In this document: positions 19,045 to 28,208 of the stretch, one piece after another
Position numbering within the stretch: the stretch's first letter is position 1
How the letters are laid out: the number at the start of each line of letters is the position of its first letter
Assembly: GCA_020636135.1 (NCBI GenBank)
Contig: JACJYK010000002.1
Location: 124,001-188,000, forward strand
Reading direction: 5' to 3'
Source of the DNA: Lewinellaceae bacterium
GTDB taxonomy: Bacteria > Bacteroidota > Bacteroidia > Chitinophagales > Saprospiraceae
DNA: 64,000 nucleotides
Program-made: the position numbers and the translations under genes
The notes under the pieces: model-generated
Told to the model about the DNA's origin: nothing
Databases searched by the model: none
The model's input: the letters and a program-made list of their open reading frames with translations, nothing else

Positions 19045-19081
19045 TTACCCTCCGGTCAATTCTATTTTACCAATAAACCGA

Positions 19082-22033
19082 ATGATGTATCTTAACCGGA
19101 TGCGAAAATTCTTATCCATCAGCACATTTGTTTTGTGGTGCACTGCTATTTCCGGACAGATTCCCGCCAATCCTCTGGGTTTGCAGCCCGCCCGGATGAA
19201 ATGGAATCAGATCAATACCGGAAAGGTGCAGGTCATCTTTCCCCGGGGCCTGGAGCAGCAGGGGATCCGGGTGGCTTCCCTGGCTGAGTACATGTACGAT
19301 CATCACAATGAGGGCATTGGTGATCACCAGAAGAAGATCCAGATCTACCTCTATAATCTGAATGCCATTGCCAATGCTCAGGTGACCGTGGCACCCTTTC
19401 GTTCGGAGTTTTTTCTCCGGCCTCCACAGATGGCATCGCTCAATGACTGGACCGATGAACTCGTTGCCCACGAGTACCAGCATGTCAAGCAGTTTGCCAA
19501 TAGTGACCAGGGTATAACCCACCTGGCGAAATCCATCTTTGGTTCCTGGGTGTGGGGCGGATTTGCTGCAACAGCTATGCCGCGCTGGTTTTGGGAAGGG
19601 GATGCCGTCGGAGCCGAGACCGGAATGACTCGTTACGGCCGGGGCCGGGAAGCATCATTTTTGATGGAATACCGTACGATGCGGCAGGAAGGCGCTCATT
19701 TCGGATACGAAAAAGCCGGTGCACAATCTTATCGTGATCCCATTCCGGACTGGTATCATCTGGGTTATCTGATGACGACCAATGCGAGAAGACAATACGG
19801 AGAAACCATCTGGGAAGGCGTTGTGCAGGATGCGGTCCGGTACCGTGGATTGCTTTATCCCTTTAGCCGTAGCCTGCGTAAAACCTCGGGCTATTCAACC
19901 CGGAAGTGGTATGCACAGACCATGCAATATGTCGATTCCCTGTGGGCAGTTCCCACCCAGCCGGAATATCTGGAATCCCGTGCTGTAACCGATATGGTCA
20001 TTACCGCCAGGAAGCCTAGGAAGGTCATCAACTATACCAACCCCCATTACCTGGGTAATGGTGCTATCGTTTGTATGGAAGCCGGATACGACCGCATTGC
20101 TTCCCTGGTTCAGTTGCAGCCGGACGGCCATTGGCAGTCGATTAAAAAAGTAGGCATCCTGCCGGAAAATCCCTATGACGTGATTGATGTGTCCGGCAAC
20201 CAGATCTGCTGGTCCAATTATGCCGTCCACCCACGCTGGGAGTACGTTTCGTACAATAATCTCCATGTCTTTAACAGCCAGACGAAATCCGGCAAAAAAC
20301 TTACCGCCAAACAACGCATAGCCTCTCCGGCCATTGCACCCGATGCATTGCATGTCGCAGTGATTGCCCTGGATAGTCAAATCCGGTACCAGGTACAATT
20401 GTTGGATATGACCAACGGGAAGGTCGTGCAGAGTTACCCCAATTCAAAACAAGTTCAATACCGCTTTCTCGCCTGGCAAGATGACGACCTTTGTGCGGTG
20501 ATCCAGCACCGAAACCGTGAGGGTATTGTTCGCCTGCGTGAGAACGGCCGCGTGGATACATTGCTCGGATTACAGACCTATGCCTTAGGCCAGATGACTG
20601 CCGACCAAAACCGGTTGTTTTTTACCGCCGGGCTGAATGGCATTCAAAATGTGTACGCAATTTACCGGGACCGGCCGGGCATTTACCAGGTGACCTTCTC
20701 GACCACCGGAGCCTTTCAGCCGGACCTGCACCCGGATGGCAGCAAATTGTTGTATTCCGAGTACCATTACCGGGGATTTGAGGTACACGAGCTGGAGCTT
20801 AATGGCGCCGGAAAGCGGATAAACTGGCCGGCGCAATATACAGATCCGTTGGTGTCCACGGTGGCAGATCAGTACGGCGACCTGACGGAAAAAGTACCCA
20901 ATAAGGCTTACGATATAGCTCCGATACACAAGGGGGCCCATATGATCCGGGTGCATAGCTTCTTTCCTACTGTAGATCCTCCGGTGTATGGCGCGTCCTT
21001 ATTATCGGATGATGGATTTGGCACCCTGAGCGGTGAACTGGGAGCGTATTACAATGCCAATGAAGAAAGGTGGTCAGCCCTGGCTAATTTCACTTACGGT
21101 GGTTGGTACCCACTTATCAATGCGAGTTTCAGCCAAGCCAACCGGCGAAGCAGTTTTTATCAATTTCAAACCCCTAACGATACCACACTGCTCACTAATT
21201 TTTACTCGGAGTCGTGGCAGGAGCAGCGGATAAGCACCGGAGTTACATTACCATTCAGCGCCATTACGGGACCGATGATCCACAATGCTTCGTTGACAGG
21301 TCGACTGATCCACATCCAGAACCAGGTAGGCACTGCGGTTGACAATCCGGCGAACAACAGAGACACTTTTTATTTGTCAACTGCCGGGATCCAGCGATTC
21401 AGGACGATCGAAAAGCCACCCCTTGCTGATGGGTCGTTGTGGGCCAGCCGGGTACAATTCACTTATAGCATGTTCCAGCAACGGGCTAGGCAACAGGTAC
21501 TGCCCAGGATGGGTGGTTATGTCCAGGTCAACTGGCAGCATTCACTCAATACCACCTGGCAGGGTGATTTTTTCACGGTGGACGGTGGCATCTGGTTGCC
21601 GGGAATCGCCCGTACTCATGGCATACGGCTGCGGACTACCTACCGACAGGAAGACCTGCTGAATAACTACTCTTTCTCCGATTTATTTGGTTATTCCCGG
21701 GGCTATGGAGCTCCTGCAAACGACCGCATCCTTGGTTTTTCGGTGGATTATGCCTTGCCGTTGGCTTATCCGGATCTGGCGCTCGGTCCCATTGCTTTCA
21801 TCCAGCGTATCAAAGGCAATGTATTTTACGACTACAACCGGGTTAAGTTAAACTTTCCGTTTGACGCCGTCCATCCCATGCGCTCGATTGGTGCTGATGT
21901 GCGCTTTGACGTACGCTTCTTGCGGTTACTGGATGTGGATATGGGTTTCCGCTACAGTTATTTGCTGGATGAGCGTTATGTAGGCAACAGTCCTCACCAG
22001 TTTCAATTCCTCCTTTTCGGGATCAGTGGGTAG
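19082..22033 (+). CDS. Large secreted protein: HExxH metalloprotease-like domain, beta-propeller and C-terminal barrel
   Basis: About 983 residues from the ATG at 19082; the frame is open from 18923 but that part overlaps terC and has no signal peptide. A signal peptide ends near TAISGQIPANP. An N-terminal peptidase-like domain carries HEYQH at about residues 130-134 (zinc ligands His/His, catalytic Glu), and RWFWEGDAVG near 171 supplies the third Glu ligand as in gluzincins. Next come TolB/WD40-like propeller repeats (LHPDGSKLLYSEYHYRGFE, ISPAIAPDALH-type units). The last 350 residues alternate polar and aromatic residues like an outer-membrane barrel and end in FQFLLFGISG. This order suggests a surface-displayed or membrane-embedded protease; the activity is inferred only from motifs. 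Confidence 0.8.
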   Translation: MMYLNRMRKFLSISTFVLWCTAISGQIPANPLGLQPARMKWNQINTGKVQVIFPRGLEQQGIRVASLAEYMYDHHNEGIGDHQKKIQIYLYNLNAIANAQVTVAPFRSEFFLRPPQMASLNDWTDELVAHEYQHVKQFANSDQGITHLAKSIFGSWVWGGFAATAMPRWFWEGDAVGAETGMTRYGRGREASFLMEYRTMRQEGAHFGYEKAGAQSYRDPIPDWYHLGYLMTTNARRQYGETIWEGVVQDAVRYRGLLYPFSRSLRKTSGYSTRKWYAQTMQYVDSLWAVPTQPEYLESRAVTDMVITARKPRKVINYTNPHYLGNGAIVCMEAGYDRIASLVQLQPDGHWQSIKKVGILPENPYDVIDVSGNQICWSNYAVHPRWEYVSYNNLHVFNSQTKSGKKLTAKQRIASPAIAPDALHVAVIALDSQIRYQVQLLDMTNGKVVQSYPNSKQVQYRFLAWQDDDLCAVIQHRNREGIVRLRENGRVDTLLGLQTYALGQMTADQNRLFFTAGLNGIQNVYAIYRDRPGIYQVTFSTTGAFQPDLHPDGSKLLYSEYHYRGFEVHELELNGAGKRINWPAQYTDPLVSTVADQYGDLTEKVPNKAYDIAPIHKGAHMIRVHSFFPTVDPPVYGASLLSDDGFGTLSGELGAYYNANEERWSALANFTYGGWYPLINASFSQANRRSSFYQFQTPNDTTLLTNFYSESWQEQRISTGVTLPFSAITGPMIHNASLTGRLIHIQNQVGTAVDNPANNRDTFYLSTAGIQRFRTIEKPPLADGSLWASRVQFTYSMFQQRARQQVLPRMGGYVQVNWQHSLNTTWQGDFFTVDGGIWLPGIARTHGIRLRTTYRQEDLLNNYSFSDLFGYSRGYGAPANDRILGFSVDYALPLAYPDLALGPIAFIQRIKGNVFYDYNRVKLNFPFDAVHPMRSIGADVRFDVRFLRLLDVDMGFRYSYLLDERYVGNSPHQFQFLLFGISG

Positions 22034-22072
22034 CTCTTCCAATCCAATACCGATACCCAGCGTCAATGCCAA

Positions 22073-22417
22073 TCATTTGCGCCGGTCGGAAGCTTTGTCG
22101 TACGAGGTTCCCAGAATCGACATTAATAGGGCGAAGATGATGGCTGACCACCATCCGCTGACATAGAATCCGGAAAAGAAATGATCGACCAGCAGGATCA
22201 TGGCACCGTTGATCACCAGCAACCACAATCCCAGCGTGAGTATGGTGACCGGAAAGGTGATGATCTGAACGATGGGTTTAACAATGGCATTGACAATTCC
22301 TAGCAGGATGGCGACAATGATGGCATCTTTGTAATCCGGAACGGAGATGCCGGGCAGCAGCCACGCCAGGAAATAGACTACCAGGGCATTAAACAAGACT
22401 TTGAAGATAATCCGCAT
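22073..22417 (-). CDS. Phage-holin-IV-type small membrane protein
   Basis: 114 residues with four hydrophobic segments, matching the family called phage holin family 4 superfamily IV, which is widespread in non-phage contexts. The segments GIVNAIVKPIVQIITFPVTILTLGLW and NGAMILLVDHF are typical, including the conserved KP-x-x-x-x-x-T-x-P pattern. The C-terminus is basic. There is no phage gene nearby, so this is a chromosomal housekeeping membrane protein of unknown role rather than a true holin. Confidence 0.85.
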   Translation of the reverse strand: MRIIFKVLFNALVVYFLAWLLPGISVPDYKDAIIVAILLGIVNAIVKPIVQIITFPVTILTLGLWLLVINGAMILLVDHFFSGFYVSGWWSAIIFALLMSILGTSYDKASDRRK

Positions 22418-22552
22418 TGTATTGTTCTGTTTTATTTACCCTGAAGGTATTGACGGTGATCTCCAAATTCCAGTTTTACCGACGAAATAAGTTGATAATA
22501 GGTTAAAGGGTAACGTAACCTTGTCTGACTACTGACTACCGCCTACTAAATA

Positions 22553-22885
22553 CTAGTCCAGTTCAAAGATCTTATCCATCAGCATCCATTTCTCTCCGGG
22601 CTTGGCGTCAGCCAGGGGCTTCTGGAATTTCCACATGAGTTCTTCCCATTCCTGGACGGTTTCATTGGAGGCATCCATGGCGGCTTTTCGCTCGAACGAA
22701 AAATCATCGTTGGTCTCCATGATCATCATCAATCTACCATCGTAATGATAGATCTGCATACCGGTGATACCGGAGGAACGGATGCTTTCAAGGATTTCCG
22801 GCCATACATCCTGGTGGTAACGGATGTATTGTTCGACCAGATAAGGATCGTCCTGAAGGTCCAGGGTGAGGCAATAGCGTTGCAT
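22553..22885 (-). CDS. RhaM-family sugar mutarotase, probably for L-fucose
   Basis: 110 residues, the usual size of the L-rhamnose mutarotase (RhaM, formerly DUF718) family, which interconverts alpha and beta anomers. RYCLTLDLQDDP, YHQDVWPEILESI with the family His, and MMIMETNDDFSF are visible. The neighbours encode L-fucose oxidation, and RhaM-type mutarotases acting on L-fucose are known from the non-phosphorylating pathway of Xanthomonas, so the substrate here is probably L-fucose. It supplies the anomer needed by the dehydrogenase. It is split from the other minus-strand fucose genes by one plus-strand gene. Confidence 0.88.
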   Translation of the reverse strand: MQRYCLTLDLQDDPYLVEQYIRYHQDVWPEILESIRSSGITGMQIYHYDGRLMMIMETNDDFSFERKAAMDASNETVQEWEELMWKFQKPLADAKPGEKWMLMDKIFELD

Positions 22886-22958
22886 AAACTTGGTTTCGAA
22901 AGAATAAAATTAGAAATCCATCGCGGCTTTATGGGTATATTAGGATAAATATCGGAAC

Positions 22959-24386
22959 ATGATCCGGTCTATATCTATACTCTCCTTGTTGTTCGTATGG
23001 TTGATGCCTGCTGCCATTCAAGGCCAAACCTTCCATCTTGAAGTACTGGATGGCTATGGTTCCGGAGAATATCATCCCGGAGATACCGTACACATTTGGG
23101 CTGCCAGTCACACCCGGAAAGTATGCAATGGATGGACCGGAGATGTATCCTTTTTAGAAAATCCTGGCGAATGGCATGCCCGGGTTGTCATGCCGTCAAA
23201 GGCTATTTCCGTGCAGGCTGTATATCTGGATTTGACACCGGAAATGCGATTTTCCGAAACAAATATACAGGGAGGGGATACCCTTCAGCATGTTTGGTTT
23301 TATTTTCCTCCCCAGGATGAAATGCTGGGTGTCATCTGGTTATTTCATGGGACCAACGGGAGTGGATCAATCTGGGTCAACAATATTGATAATCGTCAGT
23401 TTTCGGATTACATGATGGCACATCATTACGGTCTTATTGCCATCAATTCGGAAGAAACTACCCTACAGCGTGATCTAAATGGTGATGGAGTTTACCGGTG
23501 GAGCTACGGAGGAGACACCAATCTAGTCGATCAAACAAACATCCGGGCCATCCGCGATACATTTATTGCGCAGGAAGCGTTTACCAGGGCAACGCCGATG
23601 ATTGCAGTCGGATTCTCAGCCGGGGGTGCATTCACAGAATTTGTAGCGAATCTTTTCCTCTGGCGGGCTGCAATCAATCATTGTACGGCAGGCAACGACA
23701 TTTTGGCGGAAAAAGCCATTGTACCCTATTATCATGAGATCAATTTTCACGATGAAAATCCGGATGTAGGGCCCGAAGCCAATGCTGCTGCTGAAATTTA
23801 TTATCAGGAATACCTTGACCGCGGCATTTGTGCCGATTTGGAATGGCTGAATCCACAACCGGTTTATCCCCAGCGATTTACCCGCTCATTGTTGATTGAC
23901 GAGAAGCTATCCACAGAGATTTACCAGGAACTGTTTGATAATGGAGTTTTGGATGAGAATGGATATCTGAAGGTTAATATCCCCACTCTAAAGGTTGTTG
24001 TGGCCGCCAATCTTGCCAATTTTCCTATTGTTTTAGCCTTGTCGGAAGCTCAGACGAATGCAGTGATTGACCAATTGGAGGCTTGCTATGCGGCCCATCA
24101 TTTTACGGTAGATTTTGTGGCCAGGGAGGAAAAGTTTATCCGCGAAGCCTGTACAACCAGCGCCAATAAGCCTGTTCCGGTAGCGGACCGGGTCCTGGAT
24201 GTCTACCCGAATCCAACTCGTGAGATGATTCATATTCGCGGTGCTTTCGACGAAATCTGCATTTATAATTTACAGGGAGAGATCGTCCTGAGAGGAAAAG
24301 GCAATATGCTGTCACTCAGCACGCTATCCTCAGGATGCTATTTCCTGAAAGCTGGTAACCAGTTCGTCAAATTGATCAAGGAGTAA
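22959..24386 (+). CDS. Secreted alpha/beta hydrolase-like protein with type IX sorting domain
   Basis: 475 residues. A signal peptide ends near IQGQTFH. About 90 residues resemble the InlB B-repeat/Bacterial_repeat type of domain (GSGEYHPGDTVHIWAA, GWTGDVSFLENP, VVMPSKAISVQAVY). The centre has an alpha/beta hydrolase pattern: VIWLFHGTNGSG and the nucleophile elbow VGFSAGGAFTEF. The last 65 residues form a Por/type IX sorting domain (LDVYPNPTREMIHIRG, YNLQGEIVLRG, GCYFLKAG, FVKLIKE), so the protein is secreted through or anchored by the T9SS. It lies inside the fucose locus on the opposite strand; a role in releasing substrate, for example by deacetylation, is a guess. Confidence 0.85.
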   Translation: MIRSISILSLLFVWLMPAAIQGQTFHLEVLDGYGSGEYHPGDTVHIWAASHTRKVCNGWTGDVSFLENPGEWHARVVMPSKAISVQAVYLDLTPEMRFSETNIQGGDTLQHVWFYFPPQDEMLGVIWLFHGTNGSGSIWVNNIDNRQFSDYMMAHHYGLIAINSEETTLQRDLNGDGVYRWSYGGDTNLVDQTNIRAIRDTFIAQEAFTRATPMIAVGFSAGGAFTEFVANLFLWRAAINHCTAGNDILAEKAIVPYYHEINFHDENPDVGPEANAAAEIYYQEYLDRGICADLEWLNPQPVYPQRFTRSLLIDEKLSTEIYQELFDNGVLDENGYLKVNIPTLKVVVAANLANFPIVLALSEAQTNAVIDQLEACYAAHHFTVDFVAREEKFIREACTTSANKPVPVADRVLDVYPNPTREMIHIRGAFDEICIYNLQGEIVLRGKGNMLSLSTLSSGCYFLKAGNQFVKLIKE

Positions 24387-24391
24387 AACAA

Positions 24392-25171
24392 TCAGCGGAT
24401 GGCCCGGTCCAGATGCGTGTACCCTCCATCCACAAAGATCTGCTGTCCGGTGATGTGGGAGGCGCGGTCGGAAGCCAGAAAGACCACCATGTCGGCGATC
24501 TCCCGGGGAGTGGTCATCCGCTTTCCCAATGGGATACGGGCTACGATCTCTTTCAAACGTTCCTGGCCATCCGGCATGGAGTTGATCCATTGCTCATAAA
24601 GCGGTGTCCAGGTTTCTGCGGGGAGGACTTCATTGATACGGATGCCATCTTTGAGCAGCCGTACGGCCCACTCGCGGGTAAGGGCATGGATCGCGCCTTT
24701 AGCGGCCGCGTATCCAGTGGTATTGCCCTGACCGGTCACGGAGACCTTGGATCCAATGTTGACAATAGCCCCTTTGCTGTACCGGAGGTGAGGCACACAC
24801 AACCGGGTCATGGTGACCACGTGGTAGAGGTTTTTTTCGAGTGATTCTACAAAATCCTTCATCGGCCGGTCCAGGTCCACGCTGTCGTTCACGCCGGCAT
24901 TGTTGATCAGGATGTCGATGCTTCCATAGGTTTCGGCAATTTCTTCAACGACATCCTGGCAGGCATTTTCTCTGCGAAGATCCAGGATATGGACGGAGAT
25001 GTGATGGCCTTCTGCCACCAGTTCCTGGGCGAGGGCATCGGCTTTTTCGCGATTTTTGTCCAGGATAATGGGTTTGGCTCCTTCCTCGGCGAGCACCCGT
25101 ACGATGGCTTCACCGATCCCGGAAGCTCCCCCGGTGACGATAGCAACTTTATCTTTTAATCCCAAATCCAT
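24392..25171 (-). CDS. L-fucose dehydrogenase (SDR)
   Basis: 259-residue short-chain dehydrogenase. The cofactor motif TGGASGIGEA is at residues 14-23, NNAG near 90, and the catalytic Ser-Tyr-Lys is visible as IGSKVS and GYAAAKGA. The C-terminal VLPAETWTPLYEQW and GYTHLDRAI resemble known L-fucose dehydrogenases. The reaction is L-fucose to L-fucono-1,5-lactone with NAD(P), the first oxidation of the non-phosphorylating route. It follows the fuconolactonase gene with an 11-base gap on the minus strand, so the two are co-transcribed. The assignment rests on both the motifs and the neighbours. Confidence 0.87.
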   Translation of the reverse strand: MDLGLKDKVAIVTGGASGIGEAIVRVLAEEGAKPIILDKNREKADALAQELVAEGHHISVHILDLRRENACQDVVEEIAETYGSIDILINNAGVNDSVDLDRPMKDFVESLEKNLYHVVTMTRLCVPHLRYSKGAIVNIGSKVSVTGQGNTTGYAAAKGAIHALTREWAVRLLKDGIRINEVLPAETWTPLYEQWINSMPDGQERLKEIVARIPLGKRMTTPREIADMVVFLASDRASHITGQQIFVDGGYTHLDRAIR

Positions 25172-25182
25172 AATGTCTCCAT

Positions 25183-26019
25183 TTAGTCCGTCAAGTTATA
25201 AAATCGTTGTGCGTTAAGACCCATGATCCGGGCTTGTTCTTTTGCCGTCCGGTCTGAAATCAGGATTTCTGCCAGGGAAATGACTTTAGGGTAGGTGCCA
25301 GCGAGCAAACAAACCGGCCAGTCCGAACCAACCATGACCCGGTCCGGACCGAAAGCATCCAGAATGACCTCCGCATACGGCCGAAAATCGGCAAATTGCC
25401 ATGCTGTCCAATTGGCTTCGGTTACCATCCCGGAAAGTTTGCAGGATAGATTAGGGAGCGATGCCAGTTTCCGGATTTGGGTGGCCCAGGGTTCCAGTTT
25501 TTGTTCCCGGATGTAAGGCTTGGCCAGGTGATCCAGAACAAATGGTTGGTCCGGGAAGCGGGAGGCAAACAGGTAGGCCACTTCCAGGTGGATGGGGTAG
25601 ACGAGGATGTCGTAAGTAAACCCAAATTCCTGCAATGCTGCTATTCCACGGCAGAAGTCAGGATCCAGAAGAAACCGTGGATTGGGTTCATCCTGGACGA
25701 TATGGCGAAAGCCCTTCACCACGGGATATTGGGCATAATGCGACAGACGTTCCTGTACATTGGCGGCACGCAAATCCACCCATCCCACAACGCCTTTGAT
25801 GAAAGGGTATTGATCCGCTAATTCGATCAGGAAATCCGTCTCGCCTTCGTGCTGGGCAGCCTGGACGGCCACACAACCATCCATGCGTTGGGCATGGAGC
25901 AGAGGTGCCAGATCCGGGGGCAGGAAGTCCCGTTTCAGCACGGACATCTCTTCGTTGATCCATCCATGGGTAGCGGGGCTATAACGCCAGAAATGCTGGT
26001 GACTGTCGATGCGTGTCAT
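25183..26019 (-). CDS. L-fuconolactone hydrolase (amidohydrolase family)
   Basis: 278-residue TIM-barrel hydrolase of the COG3618 group. It opens with MTRIDSHQHFWRY (metal-binding HxH), has WVDLRA, KGFRHIVQDEPNPRFLLD, FVLDHLAKPYI with a His in the metal-site region, KLSGMVTEANW, and RVMVGSDWPVC with the late catalytic Asp. These match fuconolactonases, which open L-fucono-lactone to L-fuconate. It lies upstream of the L-fucose dehydrogenase gene with an 11-base gap, a direct pathway neighbour. A 345-base gap separates it from the next pathway gene upstream. Confidence 0.9.
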   Translation of the reverse strand: MTRIDSHQHFWRYSPATHGWINEEMSVLKRDFLPPDLAPLLHAQRMDGCVAVQAAQHEGETDFLIELADQYPFIKGVVGWVDLRAANVQERLSHYAQYPVVKGFRHIVQDEPNPRFLLDPDFCRGIAALQEFGFTYDILVYPIHLEVAYLFASRFPDQPFVLDHLAKPYIREQKLEPWATQIRKLASLPNLSCKLSGMVTEANWTAWQFADFRPYAEVILDAFGPDRVMVGSDWPVCLLAGTYPKVISLAEILISDRTAKEQARIMGLNAQRFYNLTD

Positions 26020-26364
26020 AGGTAAGGCTTAGCGGACTAAAGTAAGGAATTGGTGTCAGGCTATCCAATAATTCGCGGGAGAATCCATAGGTTCTGCCCT
26101 GGGGTTGTATGGGTCGTACCTACGGCTCTGCTTGCTGTTCGGATTGAATCAACGGATTAAAATCCGCTGGTAGTAAATGACCTGAGCCGCTGGCTCTTGG
26201 GGATTGGTCAACTAGTTTGAATGCAAGATCCTTTGAATGCAGATGAATTTATGGGGACATCCTGCCTTTTTCAATGCCTTTAGGGTACTCTGCGAATTGA
26301 ACCTGACTTCGGAAAATGGGCCAAACTTCCGGTACCATTAAGATTACCAATACTTGCAAGACTT
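26020..26364. other. Intergenic stretch with short palindromes
   Basis: No open frame with coding character is seen in these 345 bases. It contains two small hairpins close together: CGGATT-AA-AATCCG around 26153-26166 and GAGCC-GCT-GGCTC at 26184-26196, set in sequence unlike the flanking genes. They may be a degraded interspersed palindromic repeat. This gap sits inside the fucose operon, where a dehydratase gene could have been expected. Confidence 0.5.
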
Positions 26365-27219
26365 TTATCTGGACCAGGCGACAGCCCGCTGGGTCGACTG
26401 GCCCAGCCCTTCGATGCCTAGGGTGACCACGTCGCCGGGTACCAGGTACCGCTGTGGGTTGAGGCCCAGGCCTACGCCGGCCGGCGTCCCGGTACTGATC
26501 ATATCCCCGGGTAACAGGGTCATGAATTGGGAGATGTAGGCAATGGAAGTCGGGATATCAAAGATCAGGTCGTTGGTATTGGAATCCTGGAGCCGCTGTC
26601 CGTTCAGATCCAACCAAAGACGCAGATTGTGTGGATCAGGGATCTCATCCTTCGTGGCCAGGAATGGACCGGTGGGTGCGAAGGTGTCGGCGCTCTTACC
26701 TTTGACCCACTGCCCGCCGCGCTCGATCTGAAATTCGCGTTCGCTGTAATCGTTGTGCAGGCAATAGCCGGCGATGTAATCCATGGCGTCTTCCTTGGTG
26801 ATGTAGGAGGCACGCCTGCCGATAACGACTGCGAGTTCCACTTCCCAGTCGGTTTTCTTCGATTCGCGGGGGATGACCACATCATCGTTTGGTCCGCAGA
26901 AAGCAGTGGTTGCTTTGAAGAAGAGGACCGGTTCTTTGGGTACCTCCATACCGCTTTCGGCTGCATGTTTGGCATAGTTCAGGCCAATGCAGATGATCTT
27001 TGAAGGCCGGCACATCGGTGGACCCAGCCGCTCGCTGTCGGCCACGACCGGACAGGAAGCGCGGTGTTGTTCAAACCAGTTCTGCAGTCGCTGAATGCCG
27101 TTGCCATCGAAAAATTTTTCGTCGTAGTCCTCGCCAAATGCAGACACATCGTAGCGTATTCCATTTTCCAATAGCCCGGGCTTTTCAACACCCGGATGAC
27201 CAAAACGTATGAGTTTCAT
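26365..27219 (-). CDS. 2,4-diketo-3-deoxy-L-fuconate hydrolase (FAH family)
   Basis: 284 residues of the fumarylacetoacetate hydrolase fold. It has KIICIGLNYAKHAAESG, the metal-binding DWEVELAVVIG with Glu-x-Glu, GYCLHNDYSERE, KSADTFAPTGPF and STGTPAGVGLG. In the non-phosphorylating fucose route this family splits 2,4-diketo-3-deoxy-L-fuconate into pyruvate and L-lactate. It lies 9 bases after the ketodeoxyfuconate dehydrogenase gene on the same strand, its direct predecessor in the pathway. Another acylpyruvase role is possible from sequence alone, but the context makes this the best call. Confidence 0.88.
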   Translation of the reverse strand: MKLIRFGHPGVEKPGLLENGIRYDVSAFGEDYDEKFFDGNGIQRLQNWFEQHRASCPVVADSERLGPPMCRPSKIICIGLNYAKHAAESGMEVPKEPVLFFKATTAFCGPNDDVVIPRESKKTDWEVELAVVIGRRASYITKEDAMDYIAGYCLHNDYSEREFQIERGGQWVKGKSADTFAPTGPFLATKDEIPDPHNLRLWLDLNGQRLQDSNTNDLIFDIPTSIAYISQFMTLLPGDMISTGTPAGVGLGLNPQRYLVPGDVVTLGIEGLGQSTQRAVAWSR

Positions 27220-27228
27220 GCTTGTAAG

Positions 27229-28002
27229 TTATTTGATCAGGGAAATAAATCCGCCATCAATCGGATAATCGGTTCCTGTTACGAACGATGCTTCATCGGA
27301 ACAAAGATATAGTGCCAGGTAGGCGATCTCTTCCGGCTTGCCCATACGCCCGATGGGTTGGGTTTTGGCCAGGACATCCATCATTTCCTGTTCGCGGCCC
27401 GGATAGTTTTTAGCCAGGAATTCATCTACGAAGGGCGTGTGTACCCGTGCGGGAGAGATGCAATTGCAGCGTATATGCGCATCCAGGTAGTCGATGGCCA
27501 CGGCATGGGTCATCCCAAGGACTGCGCCTTTGGTCATGGTATAGGCGAATCGATCCGGAATGCCGATGGTGGCAACAATGGAGGCCATGTTTAGAATAAC
27601 GCCACCACCTTGCGATCGCATGATCGGTACAGCGGCTTGCATGCCATTGTAAACGCCTTTGATGTTGACCTGGTACATCCGGTCCAGGGTCTCCTCCGGT
27701 GTCTGTTCGATATTGCCCACAAACCCGATACCGGCGTTATTGACCAGGATATCGAGCCTGGCATCTTTGCTGATCGCAGCGAAACAATCCGTGATAGCCT
27801 GACGGTCGGTCACATTGATGACTTGGACTTCAACCATACCACCGGCATCGCGGATGCTTTGTGCAGTCTCCTCGGCTTTCTCTTTATTGAGGTCCAGAAT
27901 ATGGACTGTTGCACCCTGAGCAGCAAAAACAGTGCTGATCGCAGCGCCGATGCCGCTGCCGCCGCCGGTGATCACGGCTTGTTTGTTATCCAGACGGAAC
28001 AT
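27229..28002 (-). CDS. 2-keto-3-deoxy-L-fuconate dehydrogenase (SDR)
   Basis: 257-residue short-chain dehydrogenase from the ATG at 28002 (MFRLDNKQAVITGGG); 19 upstream codons are open but lack similarity. The cofactor motif TGGGSGIGAA is near residues 11-20, NNAGIGFVG follows at about 88, and the Ser-Tyr-Lys site appears in NMASIVATIG and FAYTMTKGAV. The proposed reaction is oxidation of 2-keto-3-deoxy-L-fuconate to the 2,4-diketo sugar acid. It heads a minus-strand unit with the FAH hydrolase, and is divergent from the fucose permease, so both promoters must lie within the 206-base gap. It is a paralogue of the L-fucose dehydrogenase in the same locus. Confidence 0.86.
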   Translation of the reverse strand: MFRLDNKQAVITGGGSGIGAAISTVFAAQGATVHILDLNKEKAEETAQSIRDAGGMVEVQVINVTDRQAITDCFAAISKDARLDILVNNAGIGFVGNIEQTPEETLDRMYQVNIKGVYNGMQAAVPIMRSQGGGVILNMASIVATIGIPDRFAYTMTKGAVLGMTHAVAIDYLDAHIRCNCISPARVHTPFVDEFLAKNYPGREQEMMDVLAKTQPIGRMGKPEEIAYLALYLCSDEASFVTGTDYPIDGGFISLIK

Positions 28003-28208
28003 GTGGTAATGATTGTGCCGGAAAGATAAAACATACGCCGGATAATGCATGGACGCCACCCCGGAATCTTCTCCGGATAAACTCCTTTGACCGGAAGGAA
28101 GATGGCTTTGAAATCTCCTGAAAAATAAACTACCTTACTGTCCCTATCCGGGTTACAAGAGAGCACTTCGGAGGGTCCATAGTTATTAACAACCGAATCG
28201 CCAACTAC

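Noticed and set aside
18923..19081. Longer N-terminus for the metalloprotease-like protein
   Set aside because: It overlaps terC in another frame and would hide the signal peptide; the ATG at 19082 is better.
22073..22417. Prophage remnant, suggested by the holin family name
   Set aside because: No other phage gene is nearby, and this family is common in bacterial chromosomes.
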